A stretch of DNA of 64,000 bases from Enoplolaimus lenunculus (lineage: Eukaryota > Nematoda > Enoplea > Enoplida > Thoracostomopsidae), in assembly GCA_030248215.1 (NCBI GenBank), contig JASANG010003403.1, positions 1 through 64,000 on the forward strand, in the 5' to 3' direction. Positions 48,301 to 55,610 of the stretch are shown one piece after another (position 1 is the stretch's first letter; the number at the start of each line of letters is the position of its first letter). The translations under genes were made by a program, and so were the position numbers. Under the pieces are notes generated by a model. The model did no database searches and had not been told where the DNA came from. It was given only the letters and a program-made list of their open reading frames with translations.

Positions 48301-48853
48301 TTCTGAGCAGAAGAGCTGCTTTCCTTCGACGCAGGAACCTGGTTTTTAAAATTATGAAGATACGTCAGTTGTTTCTGCAAAATTTTCAAATTAAAAATGA
48401 ATTAATTCAAGTGTTGAAACGAAATCTATTTTCAATTACATATATAATTTAACTTTTCAGTATTGATGCTGAGCTTAAACACGCAAATTTCAGAAACGAT
48501 TGTCATTGCTTAGATACAGTTTACCTTCAATCGAACACAACCGCGCCGTTGACCTTTCATCATTTTATCTTTGCTCTAAAATAAACATCGAAAACTTTAA
48601 TTTAACACAATTTACATAGACAAGATATGATCAGAGATATTACTTTATCCATACTGCTAGCATACTTAAACCATAAATTTAAAAAGGCAATTCAAATTCC
48701 CGTCTGCCGAACCGATACAAGTGACATTCGTAAACATATATAACTATGGCTTACGGTATAATAAATCAAAATCCCCGCCATATCATCAAGCACAAACCAA
48801 CGATACTGCCATCCTTGCATTACATTCGTCCATTTACTCAAAGGACCCTCCAT
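21837..48853 (-). CDS. OSBPL9: Oxysterol-binding-protein-related protein, ORP9/OSBPL9 type (19 exons, complete)
   Basis: A lipid-transfer protein of the OSBP-related family. Relatives in the ORP9/10/11 branch move phosphoinositides or sterols between ER and Golgi or endosome membranes. Nineteen exons with GT-AG borders and matching phases give 860 codons from the ATG at 48853 to the TAG at 21837. Residues 1-105 form a PH domain ([16 protein letters not shown]; closing Trp in RDKWMRSLE). Residues about 125-172 are a helical linker ending [16 protein letters not shown]. Residues 173-455 are a Ser/Thr/Gly-rich linker with the FFAT-like motif DFFDTVE (about 296-302), expected to bind ER VAP proteins. 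Residues about 460-860 are the ORD, with [10 protein letters not shown] (about 541-550) and the family signature EQVSHHPP (602-609). Human ORP9, from memory, is about 736 residues; the extra length lies in the linker. It is divergent to the guanylate cyclase on the right. Introns, especially intron 5, are full of MITEs. Confidence 0.95.
22018..23074. mobile_element. Possible ~1.06-kb element with CAGGGTGCGACCGGATAT-type ends
   Basis: In ORP intron 18. The left end reads GAGGGTGCGATCGGATAT and the right end reads TATCCGGTCGCGCCCTG, close to reverse complements and of the same kind as other elements in this window. No target duplication is obvious and no transposase is seen, so the two ends may belong to different copies. 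Confidence 0.4.
23607..23742 (-). CDS. OSBPL9: ORP exon 18: C-terminal helix
   Basis: [20 protein letters not shown] then [15 protein letters not shown], the typical Glu/Arg-rich helix of ORPs; ends in phase 0 at GTTAGT. Confidence 0.95.
24126..24214 (-). CDS. OSBPL9: ORP exon 17: ORD C-terminal part
   Basis: 29 codons, [20 protein letters not shown] then VEQDSYESR, matching the family segment before the C-terminal helix. Acceptor TTTCTAG, donor GTATGT, and a split Arg codon to exon 18. Confidence 0.93.
24415..24708. repeat. 98-bp tandem repeat, three copies, in ORP intron 16
   Basis: Near-identical units begin at 24415, 24513 and 24611 (CAAGAAAAATGACTGACTCA). Only a few bases differ among them. 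The unit is not a multiple of three and lies between exons 16 and 17. Confidence 0.9.
24788..24916 (-). CDS. OSBPL9: ORP exon 16: ORD
   Basis: 43 codons, [15 protein letters not shown] to [17 protein letters not shown]. The open frame continues past the GTAATG donor into a 98-bp tandem repeat, which is intronic. Confidence 0.94.
25410..25506 (-). CDS. OSBPL9: ORP exon 15: ORD barrel
   Basis: 32 codons, [20 protein letters not shown] then [12 protein letters not shown]; donor GTAAGC. Confidence 0.95.
26049..26223 (-). CDS. OSBPL9: ORP exon 14: ORD barrel
   Basis: 57 full codons including [20 protein letters not shown] and [14 protein letters not shown], nearly identical to the ORP9 pattern. 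Confidence 0.96.
26748..26841 (-). CDS. OSBPL9: ORP exon 13: EQVSHHPP signature
   Basis: 31 codons ending [13 protein letters not shown], the OSBP family fingerprint; the paired His bind the PI4P phosphate in family structures. The Ile codon after it is split across the intron. Confidence 0.97.
27238..27445 (-). CDS. OSBPL9: ORP exon 12: ORD core with [10 protein letters not shown]
   Basis: 69 codons. [19 protein letters not shown] is followed by [16 protein letters not shown], in which the paired Lys contact the phosphoinositide headgroup in ORPs of known structure. Acceptor TTGCAG, donor GTAAGT. Confidence 0.96.
28057..28219 (-). CDS. OSBPL9: ORP exon 11: start of the ORD
   Basis: 53 full codons including [40 protein letters not shown] and [10 protein letters not shown], the well-conserved lid and entry segment of ORP9-type ORDs. 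Confidence 0.95.
28803..28960. repeat. Two (TA)n microsatellites with a duplicated flank
   Basis: (TA)n runs at about 28803-28867 and 28892-28930 are each followed by ACGCAACACAGAATCAAA and CCAGACGAATT. The whole unit of microsatellite plus flank has been duplicated. In ORP intron 10. Confidence 0.9.
29082..29446 (-). CDS. OSBPL9: ORP exon 10: Ser/Gly/Thr-rich linker
   Basis: About 121 codons, from [17 protein letters not shown] to DGAEYD, the longest exon. Rich in Ser, Thr, Gly and Asn, likely disordered. Phase 1 in and out fits exons 9 and 11; donor GTATGT. Confidence 0.85.
29842..30121 (-). CDS. OSBPL9: ORP exon 9: Ser/Thr-rich linker with FFAT-like motif
   Basis: About 93 codons. Contains [17 protein letters not shown], in which DFFDTVE fits the FFAT core (EFFDAxE) that binds VAP on the ER. 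It ends in an Asp run (DDDDDDDSE) from a CAT-repeat on the plus strand. Acidic and Ser residues before the core are usual in FFAT motifs. Confidence 0.9.
30455..30656 (-). CDS. OSBPL9: ORP exon 8: low-complexity linker
   Basis: 67 codons from [18 protein letters not shown] to GVTDTD, rich in Gly, Ala and Pro; phase 0 in, phase 1 out at GTGAGT. No fold expected. Confidence 0.85.
31183..31233 (-). CDS. OSBPL9: ORP exon 7: linker helix
   Basis: 17 codons, [17 protein letters not shown], which matches the family phrase [15 protein letters not shown]. Acceptor TTTCAG, donor GTAAGT, phase 0 at both ends. Confidence 0.88.
33325..33388. repeat. (AAT)n microsatellite
   Basis: About 60 bp of AAT/AAC triplets in ORP intron 6. 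Confidence 0.9.
34530..34785. repeat. CAAA-rich minisatellite
   Basis: Irregular tandem copies of AACAAACAAACAAA and CACCGAACGAG. Long minus-strand frames here (Cys/Val/Phe/Leu only) are by-products of the repeat. Confidence 0.85.
34826..34879 (-). CDS. OSBPL9: ORP exon 6 (tentative): linker helix
   Basis: 18 codons, [18 protein letters not shown], phase 0 at both ends, with a pyrimidine-rich acceptor (CTGTCTGTCTAG) and a weaker donor (GTAGGG). It sits where the family has a charged helix, and joins in frame to [17 protein letters not shown] of exon 7. It was chosen by position, phase and charge pattern, not by strong similarity; another exon in the long intron cannot be excluded. Confidence 0.55.
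35436..35600. mobile_element. Truncated element with CAGGGTGGCAAC end
   Basis: Left end and GGATTCGG-type subterminal repeats match the element at 41649-42014; the right end is missing. Confidence 0.55.
37385..37756. mobile_element. hAT-type MITE, copy 1
   Basis: Begins CAGGGTGCAACCGGAATT and ends with its reverse complement (AATTCCGGTTGCACTCTG). Flanked by GTGTTAGA/GTGTTAGG, a near-perfect 8-bp target duplication as made by hAT transposases. Multiple CCGGAACCGGAA motifs lie inside both ends. No transposase; lies in ORP intron 5. Confidence 0.88.
39344..39443. mobile_element. ~100-bp fold-back element with CCGGATAT motifs
   Basis: Left end GGGTGCGACCGGATAT and right end ATATTCGGTCGCAC are inverted copies of the same end type seen at 42784-43227. 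Very short, essentially two ends joined. Confidence 0.5.
39764..40332. repeat. Tandem repeat, 4 x 142 bp, nearly identical units
   Basis: Units start at 39764, 39907, 40049 and 40191 with ACACCTAAAGTCTCTG and end TTTTTCCGGTTT. The first has one extra A and the last one has a single G-to-T change (AACATTACG for AACAGTACG); otherwise they look the same by eye, so the amplification is recent. Unit has no long frame. Lies in ORP intron 5. Confidence 0.95.
41649..42014. mobile_element. MITE with CAGGGTGGCAAC/GTGCCACCCTG ends
   Basis: About 366 bp. Ends are inverted repeats starting CAGGGTGGCA. Subterminal GGATTCGG-type repeats lie inside both ends. Flanks are ATATAT-rich, so the target duplication cannot be set. 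hAT-type by end sequence. Confidence 0.7.
42333..42730. mobile_element. hAT-type MITE, copy 2
   Basis: 398 bp, CAGGGTGCAACCGGAATT to AATTCCGGTTGCACCCTG, with a perfect 8-bp target duplication ACCAGTAG on both sides. Same family as 37385-37756. Confidence 0.93.
42784..43227. mobile_element. MITE with CCGGATATCCGG subterminal motifs
   Basis: Left end GGTGCCACCGGATATCCGG, right end TATCCAGTCGCACCGTG. Many CCGGATA and TTCCGGTATCCGG words lie inside both ends. The interior has an open frame of 141 codons (42785-43210) with no known motif. Target duplication unclear. Confidence 0.6.
43850..44247. mobile_element. hAT-type MITE, copy 3
   Basis: 398 bp, begins CAGGGTGCAAACGG and ends CCGGTTGCACCCTG, with a perfect 8-bp target duplication ATTCTTAC. 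Same family as copies 1 and 2. Confidence 0.93.
44939..45047. repeat. 109-bp hairpin: 25-bp inverted repeat, one mismatch
   Basis: Arms AGGCATAATAGAG...GGTTGGTG and CACCAACC...CTCTATTATGCCT pair over 25 bp with one mismatch around a 59-bp spacer. Probably a tiny MITE; in ORP intron 5. Confidence 0.8.
46000..47104. repeat. Repeat block: GTCCGTCC-containing head and five ~155-185-bp tandem units
   Basis: The head (about 46000-46190) has GAGCAAAGCTC, a GTCCGTCCGTCCGTC run and AACGGCTGAACCGATTTTGA, a combination common in invertebrate dispersed repeats. It is followed by units containing TACAAACCTCCAAAACCGAT at about 46344, 46518, 46672, 46853 (diverged) and 47011, and closes with TTCGAGCTTCGCTCA. 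A non-autonomous, possibly Helitron-like element is inferred. In ORP intron 5, next to exon 5. Confidence 0.6.
47337..47432 (-). CDS. OSBPL9: ORP exon 5: helix after the PH domain
   Basis: 32 codons, phase 0 at both ends. Contains [20 protein letters not shown], matching the conserved post-PH helix of ORP9 (family pattern EADAYLQxLI). The following intron is 12.4 kb long. Confidence 0.92.
47670..47755 (-). CDS. OSBPL9: ORP exon 4: C-terminal helix of the PH domain
   Basis: Completes a split Ala codon, then [20 protein letters not shown], with the conserved PH-domain Trp. Ends in phase 0 at GTAAGT. Confidence 0.92.
48129..48207 (-). CDS. OSBPL9: ORP exon 3: PH domain
   Basis: Encodes [20 protein letters not shown] and on to FHFQ; starts in phase 0 after TTACAG and ends with one base of the next codon at GTATTT. 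Confidence 0.92.
48525..48575 (-). CDS. OSBPL9: ORP exon 2: PH domain
   Basis: 17 codons, [17 protein letters not shown], phase 0 at both ends, acceptor TTTTAG, donor GTAAAC. Confidence 0.92.
48755..48853 (-). CDS. OSBPL9: ORP exon 1: start codon and first strands of the PH domain
   Basis: Begins [20 protein letters not shown], the typical ORP9/10/11 N-terminus, and ends in phase 0 after IYYT at a GTAAGC donor. 33 codons. The ATG is chosen because it gives exactly the N-terminus usual in the family. Confidence 0.92.
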
Positions 48854-49330
48854 TGTGAACACGTGTTATATATACGATGGTAAGTATCGATATTATATAA
48901 AGCAACAAATCTTCCTTCAAATATCTCGATAATTGATCAGTAAAAATATGGTTTTAAGGGTTCAATAAAGGGCTTTCACACACTTTTTCCAAAACAACCC
49001 ACTGAAATTAAAAAGGCCACCGAAAAACACTGCTGAATCTATTATACCATGCGCTTGCGACCATCTCTGTCAGAAATTTATGGAGCCACCATTGACAAAG
49101 GTACGGGCTGACTTGACAAGTATCTCACGGTTTTACGAGAGCTACTGTGCGCTTGCTTCCAAATGTCGTTTTGAAAACAAAACGACAACTCCGCAATTTG
49201 TCCACAAACGAACTAAAATTCATAACTTACTTCAAATTTTGAAAGAGAAAACTTGTAATGAGTGATTGAAACTTAGCTTGCTTGGTAAAGAATACTTACA
49301 ATCCAAATTAAAAAATTTATGTTGATTTTT

Positions 49331-49659
49331 GTGACATGCGGATGCATGGAGGCAAATAATATCCTCATGCTGATGCTGCACATCGGTAAAAACACTGCTG
49401 AATATGTAGTGCCTTCATATGCAGCAGCAGTAAACACTGAAGAACCGAGATACATGTGTATAATGTTGAGGTTCTTATAAGGCACAAAACAGAAAAACTC
49501 AGCAGTTGATTGTGACGCGGCGTGGCTCAGTGGATAGCGCGCTGGACTGAAAAATCTGTCGACCGAGTTCGAAACCAATTGGGAGCGTCCCTCATTTTCA
49601 GCTGCTGAGAACTAAAAACTGACAGACTGTCGTACCCTAGCCTACCCAACTTATCACAT
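49331..49659 (+). repeat. 329-bp repeat with tRNA-like boxes, copy A
   Basis: Nearly identical to 49758-50086. Contains the A box TGGCTCAGTGG (49523-49533) and B-box-like GAGTTCGAAAC (49565-49575), the spacing of a tRNA. The acceptor stem does not close, so a tRNA-derived SINE is more likely than a tRNA gene. Confidence 0.7.
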
Positions 49660-49757
49660 GGTGACCACGATGGGACCGCAATGGCAAACTGCCGCGGTAG
49701 AACCCAAAATACATAAGTTGGCGGTCAAGGGGCGACCTTGTAGAAAAACCGAGGGAT

Positions 49758-50086
49758 GTGACATCGGATGCATGGAGGCAAATAATAACCTCCTGCTGAT
49801 GCTGTACATCGATAAAAACACTGCTGAATATGTAGTGCCTTCATATGCAGCAGCAGTAAACAATGAAGAACCAAAATACATGTGTATAATGTTGAGGTTC
49901 TTATAAGGCACAAAAATAGAAAAACTCAGCAGTTGATTGTGAGGCGGCGTGGCTCAGTGGATAGCGCGCTGGACTGAAAAATCTGTCGACCGAGTTCGAA
50001 ACCAATTGGGAGCGTCCCTCATTTTCAGCTTTTGAGAACTAAAAACTGACAGACTGTCGTACCCTAGCCTACCCAACTTATCACAT
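49758..50086 (+). repeat. 329-bp repeat with tRNA-like boxes, copy B
   Basis: Direct repeat of copy A, period about 427 bp. A box at 49950-49960, B-box-like at 49992-50002. Confidence 0.7.
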
Positions 50087-50149
50087 TTGAACTACACTTT
50101 GAACTTGCATGATAAAAAAATATGACTTAACATTTTGTTACATTGCTTA

Positions 50150-50528
50150 CAGTGGCGGATCCAGGATCTCAAAATGGAGGGGGGCAGAATTTCACAGGTA
50201 ATATACTTATTTTTGACCCATACTGTAGTGACCCAAATAAAAGGGGGGTTCCCATTTTGAGTCCCAATTAATATAAATCCGTATCCCTAATAAGAATCCG
50301 TAGCGGGCAGAGTCCTTAAACCTTTGTTTAGAGTCCATAAATATCTATTATTCCTAATTGTAGGTGCATAAATGACTCCAGGGCCAAGAAACTTTAAAGC
50401 GTGCTTATACTATTGTGTATAAAACAGAGAAATAAACAGCGTAGAACAGCAATTGACACTATATAATTTTTGTCGAGATGCTGTTGGGGGACCACGGCCG
50501 GGGTGGCCCCCCCGTAGATCCGCCATTG
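50150..50528. mobile_element. hAT-type MITE with CAGTGGCGGATC ends
   Basis: 379 bp. Begins CAGTGGCGGATCCAGG and ends GATCCGCCATTG, with a perfect 8-bp target duplication ATTGCTTA at 50142-50149 and 50529-50536. No transposase. The interior has a G run (GGAGGGGGGCAG) and a C run near the right end, and shares phrases with 20717-21144. Confidence 0.93.
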
Positions 50529-53500
50529 ATTGCTTACTATATGAACGTAACTGTGACAAATGTTTCGTAAGAAAAGTGGTAAAAAAGTATCAGCAGTTTC
50601 TAACGATCTAGCTAAGTAATTAACGGCTACATAAAAATATTGCAGTGTCTGGACTATTGCAATGATGCGCACTGCTCAGTAATTTGTATTTTAGAACCAA
50701 GTCCAAAATAAGTTATATTCCAGCAAGTTAACTGCAACGGTTTGGTTAACCCACAAAAACTATCGAAACAAAACAAAGGCTACCGTTGGATTCTAGGTTA
50801 TAGTTGTGTTAAGAGTTTCACGGTATGTCCACAGAAGCCAAGAATACGCATAATGTTAGAGTACTGTATGGTTGCTAAAACATGGACATTATTACGCATC
50901 CATGAACGATTCCCATCATTTCAATTGAACGGTTGCTCGTTAGAAAGGAAAATTTCAGTTGACAGTTATACTCCATAATTGGCCATCAAATATTCAATTT
51001 GTAACGGAGTGATTTGCATTTTGGGAGTGCCATGAATCCGGCCACATCGTTTTCGCGAACTTTACTTGAAATACATATATTGCGGTGATCACGTTTTATA
51101 GGGGCAGCTTGGAACACGTTTTGTCCAGGTTGATTCGACGTCAACATAAAAATTTTGTGATCTGAATAGCGGTTATGTAGACAAAATGTGAATGTCACAT
51201 GACATTGATTTACAAATCACTGATCTCAAGCGATCATCGCATACATATTGCCTTTTGTAATATGATACTACGAGACATTTACGCGCATATCCTATGATAT
51301 ACAAAAGTTATGCTACATGTCATATGATATTATGCAGGACAATGCAATTTGTGTGCGCTAATAAAACAGTAAAAAGTCACATGATCTAGCATTAAATAAT
51401 TTCGAAAGTTGAATTTAGCTTCTAGGTTTCTGTTTCTCGCTGAATGTTTCCCACAATATATTCCGAAAGTACAAATAATTCAAATTTCAAATTTAGTATC
51501 ATATCATATTCTACAGGACAATCAAGCTAGCTTACCACAACTTTGCAGACAGTTTCAAACATCTTATATGATACTCGCAGACAATATTTGGAATATCGTA
51601 TGATATTGCAGTCAGACAATTCAAATTTTTTGAGTTTGATAGCGGATAAACGATCAGACAAAACGTTACCAGCTATAGTCATAGGAACAAAACGTGTTCC
51701 AGGCTTCTCCAGTTATAACGTAAACCCCGCATAAGTGTAAAGTACTTTCACTCTAAGCACACAGGGTCGTAATGAGGCAGCGAGGATACTGTCACGCGCA
51801 AAGTACACGCTAGGAGCAATGGCATCGCTAACAAGTTGCTTCTTTGATATACCTTAAAATTAACCATTATAATATAACGGATCTATTCTCAGAACCAAAG
51901 TTTATCAGATAAAACAATTTGTAAAACTTTAAACAAATGCTATGATGTTTGATTCCCACAGAGTAGAGTAGCTTTTGTTGAACATGTTAGCCTTAGCACT
52001 GTGTCCCAGGAACCGAAAATATTTTATTTAAAACTGTAAGCATTTTAATCTTATAATTTGTAAAAACAATAAAATAAACCAACGATTTACTCTATATGCT
52101 TACCGACCAGAACTGGAATTTTTTAATATACAAACCCAATCTGTCCTTATTTTGCTGTGAGAACGTTACAAAGCATTGAAAATTTTTTGATCTTGCAGAT
52201 CACAACATGTAGTTCGCGATTGGTTGAGTGAATCCGGTTTTTGCGCATAAAAATCATTTCATCTCTACACTCTGTTTTCACGCGCGTCACAATTCGAACT
52301 GCTGGTAGCTTAAAATAAAACATAATTAATGAAAATCCTACCTGAATTTTATTAATATGTTTCCATATTAAATACTGTTTTAATCAAAATGTGATTTCCC
52401 GTAGCGAACTTTGATTTTGAAACACAAACACTATTTATTATCTGTTTTATTGGGACCGTTATGAGGTTTGCAATTGCGTGTTTACGATTTTTGCGTTCGA
52501 TTAAAATATTAAAAATAGAGAATCGTTACACCACAACTCGTTTTTAGTTGCTAATCTTAAATTCGTACTTGTTGCCGATAGCGAGGAGCAAATGTAGCGT
52601 TGGCTGTTTTGATACGGCTAATTAAGACAATTTTTTAATTTATTTGTTTGCAATCGCCTGTGTAGGTAGAACAGGTCTTGTCAAAGTTAAGTTTTAAGTT
52701 TAATTTTAGGTTGAGGTCCAGGGTCCGAGTATCTTTAGGGCACAACTTTCCGCGTTCGCTCGGGACCTCAACGCAGATCGATATACGAAACATCCAAAAT
52801 AAATGATAATGAGCTCGAAATATGACAAATTTCGAAGTTTACGTTTTTATTTTGATGCGAAATTGGGTTTTGTAATTGACTAAAGTGGCGGCAGGGTAAA
52901 ATATCTACCAGGACTCGGTACAACCGGTATTGCCGTAGCAGACAAGAATGAGATCTTTGTTAATATATCCTAGGTTGAAATTTCGGAGGTTTCGACAATT
53001 TCGGTAATAAATGAATAGCTTCGGTTCGAGCTTCTGTGTAAGTATTTACCGAAGGTTTCGGTAATTCTAGTAGTTGGTTTTTCGAATTTTTAATAAAAGT
53101 TGTGCCTTTCAGAGCGTTTCTTTGTAACTTTGAAGCAAAAGAAAATATAAAAAATAATATAATCACAGCACTTCCAAGATTATTGGTTGAAAAGCACATT
53201 CAACATTAATTGTATTACTAGGTTCACCTCTGGCTCCGGTTTAAATTTGTTCCGGCAAAATTTGTTAACTAATACGGTTCCGATTCCTGAACTTTTGACC
53301 TCCGGTCACAACCTGCTATATAGGGCCCAGAGAAGTCTTTTCGAATATCGTCTGTTTTGCGGCGCTGTCCTTATAGTAAATAAAATTTTAATTGAAGTTT
53401 TTGACTTCTCAAACCCTCAAACATTGCTTTTTATGTCATTTTTGACAGAGAAAGATACCTTGCCCCTTCTTGATCGTCAGCATAGTGTTTATGTACTATT

Positions 53501-54417
53501 AACAAGTGCTTAAATTTCCCTGGCTCAGTGCTAATTCCGCGTTTTACAGTAGAGAAGCTATCTTGCAAGTTTTGCACAAAATCCCGTCGGCAACACTTGC
53601 AGCTGCAAATAATTCATTAAAGCTTGAAGCTAGGAAATTAGTTCACATGTGTAAATAACCATGTAAGTTCAATAAATTGATTGCATCCGCTTTCTCATTG
53701 GCTGATAAAAAAATGCAAGTTCTGCGTGCAATTTGCAGCTGCAAGTTCTCACAACAAAAACTTGCACGTGTGAATAGGGCTTTACACAAAATTAGAAATT
53801 GTTTCCAAATAAAAAAATTAGTTCGCCGTTTTAGTTTGGAATTTGAGAAATTGTGTTTTCGCCGTTCGCACAATCGGCGTTGCGTATCATGACTGAAGCC
53901 TGTCAATAATTATTTATTTCTATTTTTTGCTAGCGAAGCCATAATTAGGCAAAAAGTAGGTAAATATACTTCTTTGCAAATTACTTTTTTAGTTTTGGGC
54001 ATGTAAAAATCTGGCAAAATATACAGTATTTCTTCTGAACAGTTTTAGACGTGGATCCTTGAGGAAACGGGTGTTGGTATTCTTACCTGTTTTACCTTTG
54101 CCTTTCCGGTTGAAATTTTTATGTCTATAATATTCATATATGTCGCAGGTCAGTATGCTACGCACGACAGTCATTAATTGTACGTGCCAATCGGCAATTT
54201 GCTATTGTGGCCAAATTGCAATTCAGTCAAGATCTAATTGCAACCTGGGAGACGGGAATTATTTTTTCTAATATTTTGTGTTGGCCAGGAAAGCAATCTA
54301 TTCTTTCATAGGCACAAAGACTTATAGTAAACGCACATTATTTAAAAAAACAACGCGTTATGAAGCGAGCGAAAAGCCAACACATTTTTGTTATTTATAA
54401 GTTTTAACCCTTTCTCA

Positions 54418-54670
54418 CATCAATATTTTCTATTTCCCCTGAGACCTACTTTTATGCTAGGATTCGAACTCCAGTTACTGGAGTGGGAGGCGTATACCAT
54501 CACCACTCAGCTATAGGAGCTTGACGCTCGAGCCCGAGGGGGCTCTTACGTCTTGTGGTGATTTAGTACTATGTATACGTGTTGCAATTGTTAAACACGG
54601 TGCGATGTATATTATTTACCGTATATACACTGCGCTGAGTTGCCTATAGGCAACTCAATGTGAGAAGGGG
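54418..54670. mobile_element. piggyBac-type MITE, copy 1, with a tRNA-like core
   Basis: Begins CCCTTTCTCACAT and ends ATGTGAGAAGGGG, preceded by TTAA (54414-54417) and followed by TTAT, a decayed TTAA. TTAA targets and CCC...GGG ends are typical of piggyBac. On the minus strand at about 54455-54521 it has an A box TAGCTGAGTGG and a B box GAGTTCGAATCC. Confidence 0.8.
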
Positions 54671-54713
54671 TTATAGATAGTAAACTGAAAATATTTCGCT
54701 TAACCCTTTCGCA

Positions 54714-54963
54714 CATGAATATTTTCTATTTCCCCTCACACCTGCTTTTATGCTAGGATTCGAACTCCAGTGACTGGAGTGGGATGCGTATACCATCACC
54801 ACTCAGCTATAGGAGCTTGACGCTCGAACCCGAAGGGGCTCTCACGTCTTGTGGTGATTTAGTACTTGTATACGTGTTGCAATTGTTAAACACGGTGCGA
54901 TATATTATTTAACGTATGTACACTGCGCTGAGTTGCCCATAGGCAACTCAATGTGAGAAGGGG
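54714..54963. mobile_element. piggyBac-type MITE, copy 2, with a tRNA-like core
   Basis: 250 bp with perfect TTAA on both sides (54710-54713 and 54964-54967). Ends CCCTTTCGCACAT and ATGTGAGAAGGGG. The same tRNA-like core lies on the minus strand at about 54751-54817 (B box 54756-54767, A box 54799-54809). Confidence 0.85.
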
Positions 54964-55607
54964 TTAAACTCCAAGGCGATGTTTTCTTTTTGGTTGCTCC
55001 AGACGGGTGTCAGCAAGCTCCTGTATGTATACAGGGGTGCCGACCGACGCCCTGATCTCTTGTTCTGCGTGCCTGATTAGAACTGAAAAATTTACATGAT
55101 TGACTAGTAGAAGAAATGCTGATTATATTGGCATCACACATCCAATTTAATAGCACCTTGTCTTTGCCAAACGAGGTATACTGTTGCATTAGGTAGCAAA
55201 TCTGCATGGATTACTGAACATGAAATAAATCGATTACTAACTCTCTGTGTAACGATTTCGTAATGTGGTAAGGTAGATAACCCCAGACTAAAATCTAATC
55301 CACCCATCGTTGGCGAGTTCTTTTTTATAATTGATCGAACTGGGCCACAGAGTCTAGTTATGCTAGTCCACTCGTACAAAGTATTCGGGATGGGAACTTC
55401 CATCCCAGGCTCGCAGTAAGCTTGCACTTTACAGGTTGCTCGGACGAGACGAATCTACAAACTTCATCAACGACTACAAAGTCGGCTACTGGTTTCAGAA
55501 ATTTTAACTTTGACCAGTGTTATGTAAAATATCAGATGCACTAATAATATTGTTTTAAATTTGAAACATTTTTATTTTTAGTATAAGTTAGTAGTTTTCG
55601 CTCCAAA

Positions 55608-55610
55608 ATG
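55608..55610 (+). CDS. gcy-35: Cyclase exon 1: start codon only
   Basis: CCAAAATG is followed at once by a consensus donor GTACGT. Exon 2 begins with TTTGGATGGATTCAT directly after an acceptor, giving M-FGWIH, the family N-terminus, with the Met supplied from here. That His then falls at residue 105 supports this start. Other upstream ATG donors within the 5.7 kb could in principle serve. Confidence 0.7.

Larger units (their letters stand above)
48854..55607. other. Intergenic region between divergent ORP and guanylate cyclase genes
   Basis: About 6.75 kb between the two start codons. Besides the repeats listed separately (49331-50086, 50150-50528, 54418-54963) no gene is recognised; the other frames are short and unlike known proteins. 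Both promoters and leaders must lie here but no TATA box or leader can be assigned with confidence. Confidence 0.6.

Noticed and set aside
49514-49590. Functional tRNA gene
   Set aside because: A and B boxes are present but acceptor and T stems do not close; the copy at 49941-50017 has the same faults.
54455-54521. Functional tRNA gene on the minus strand
   Set aside because: Good boxes but no acceptor stem, and both copies lie inside MITE ends.
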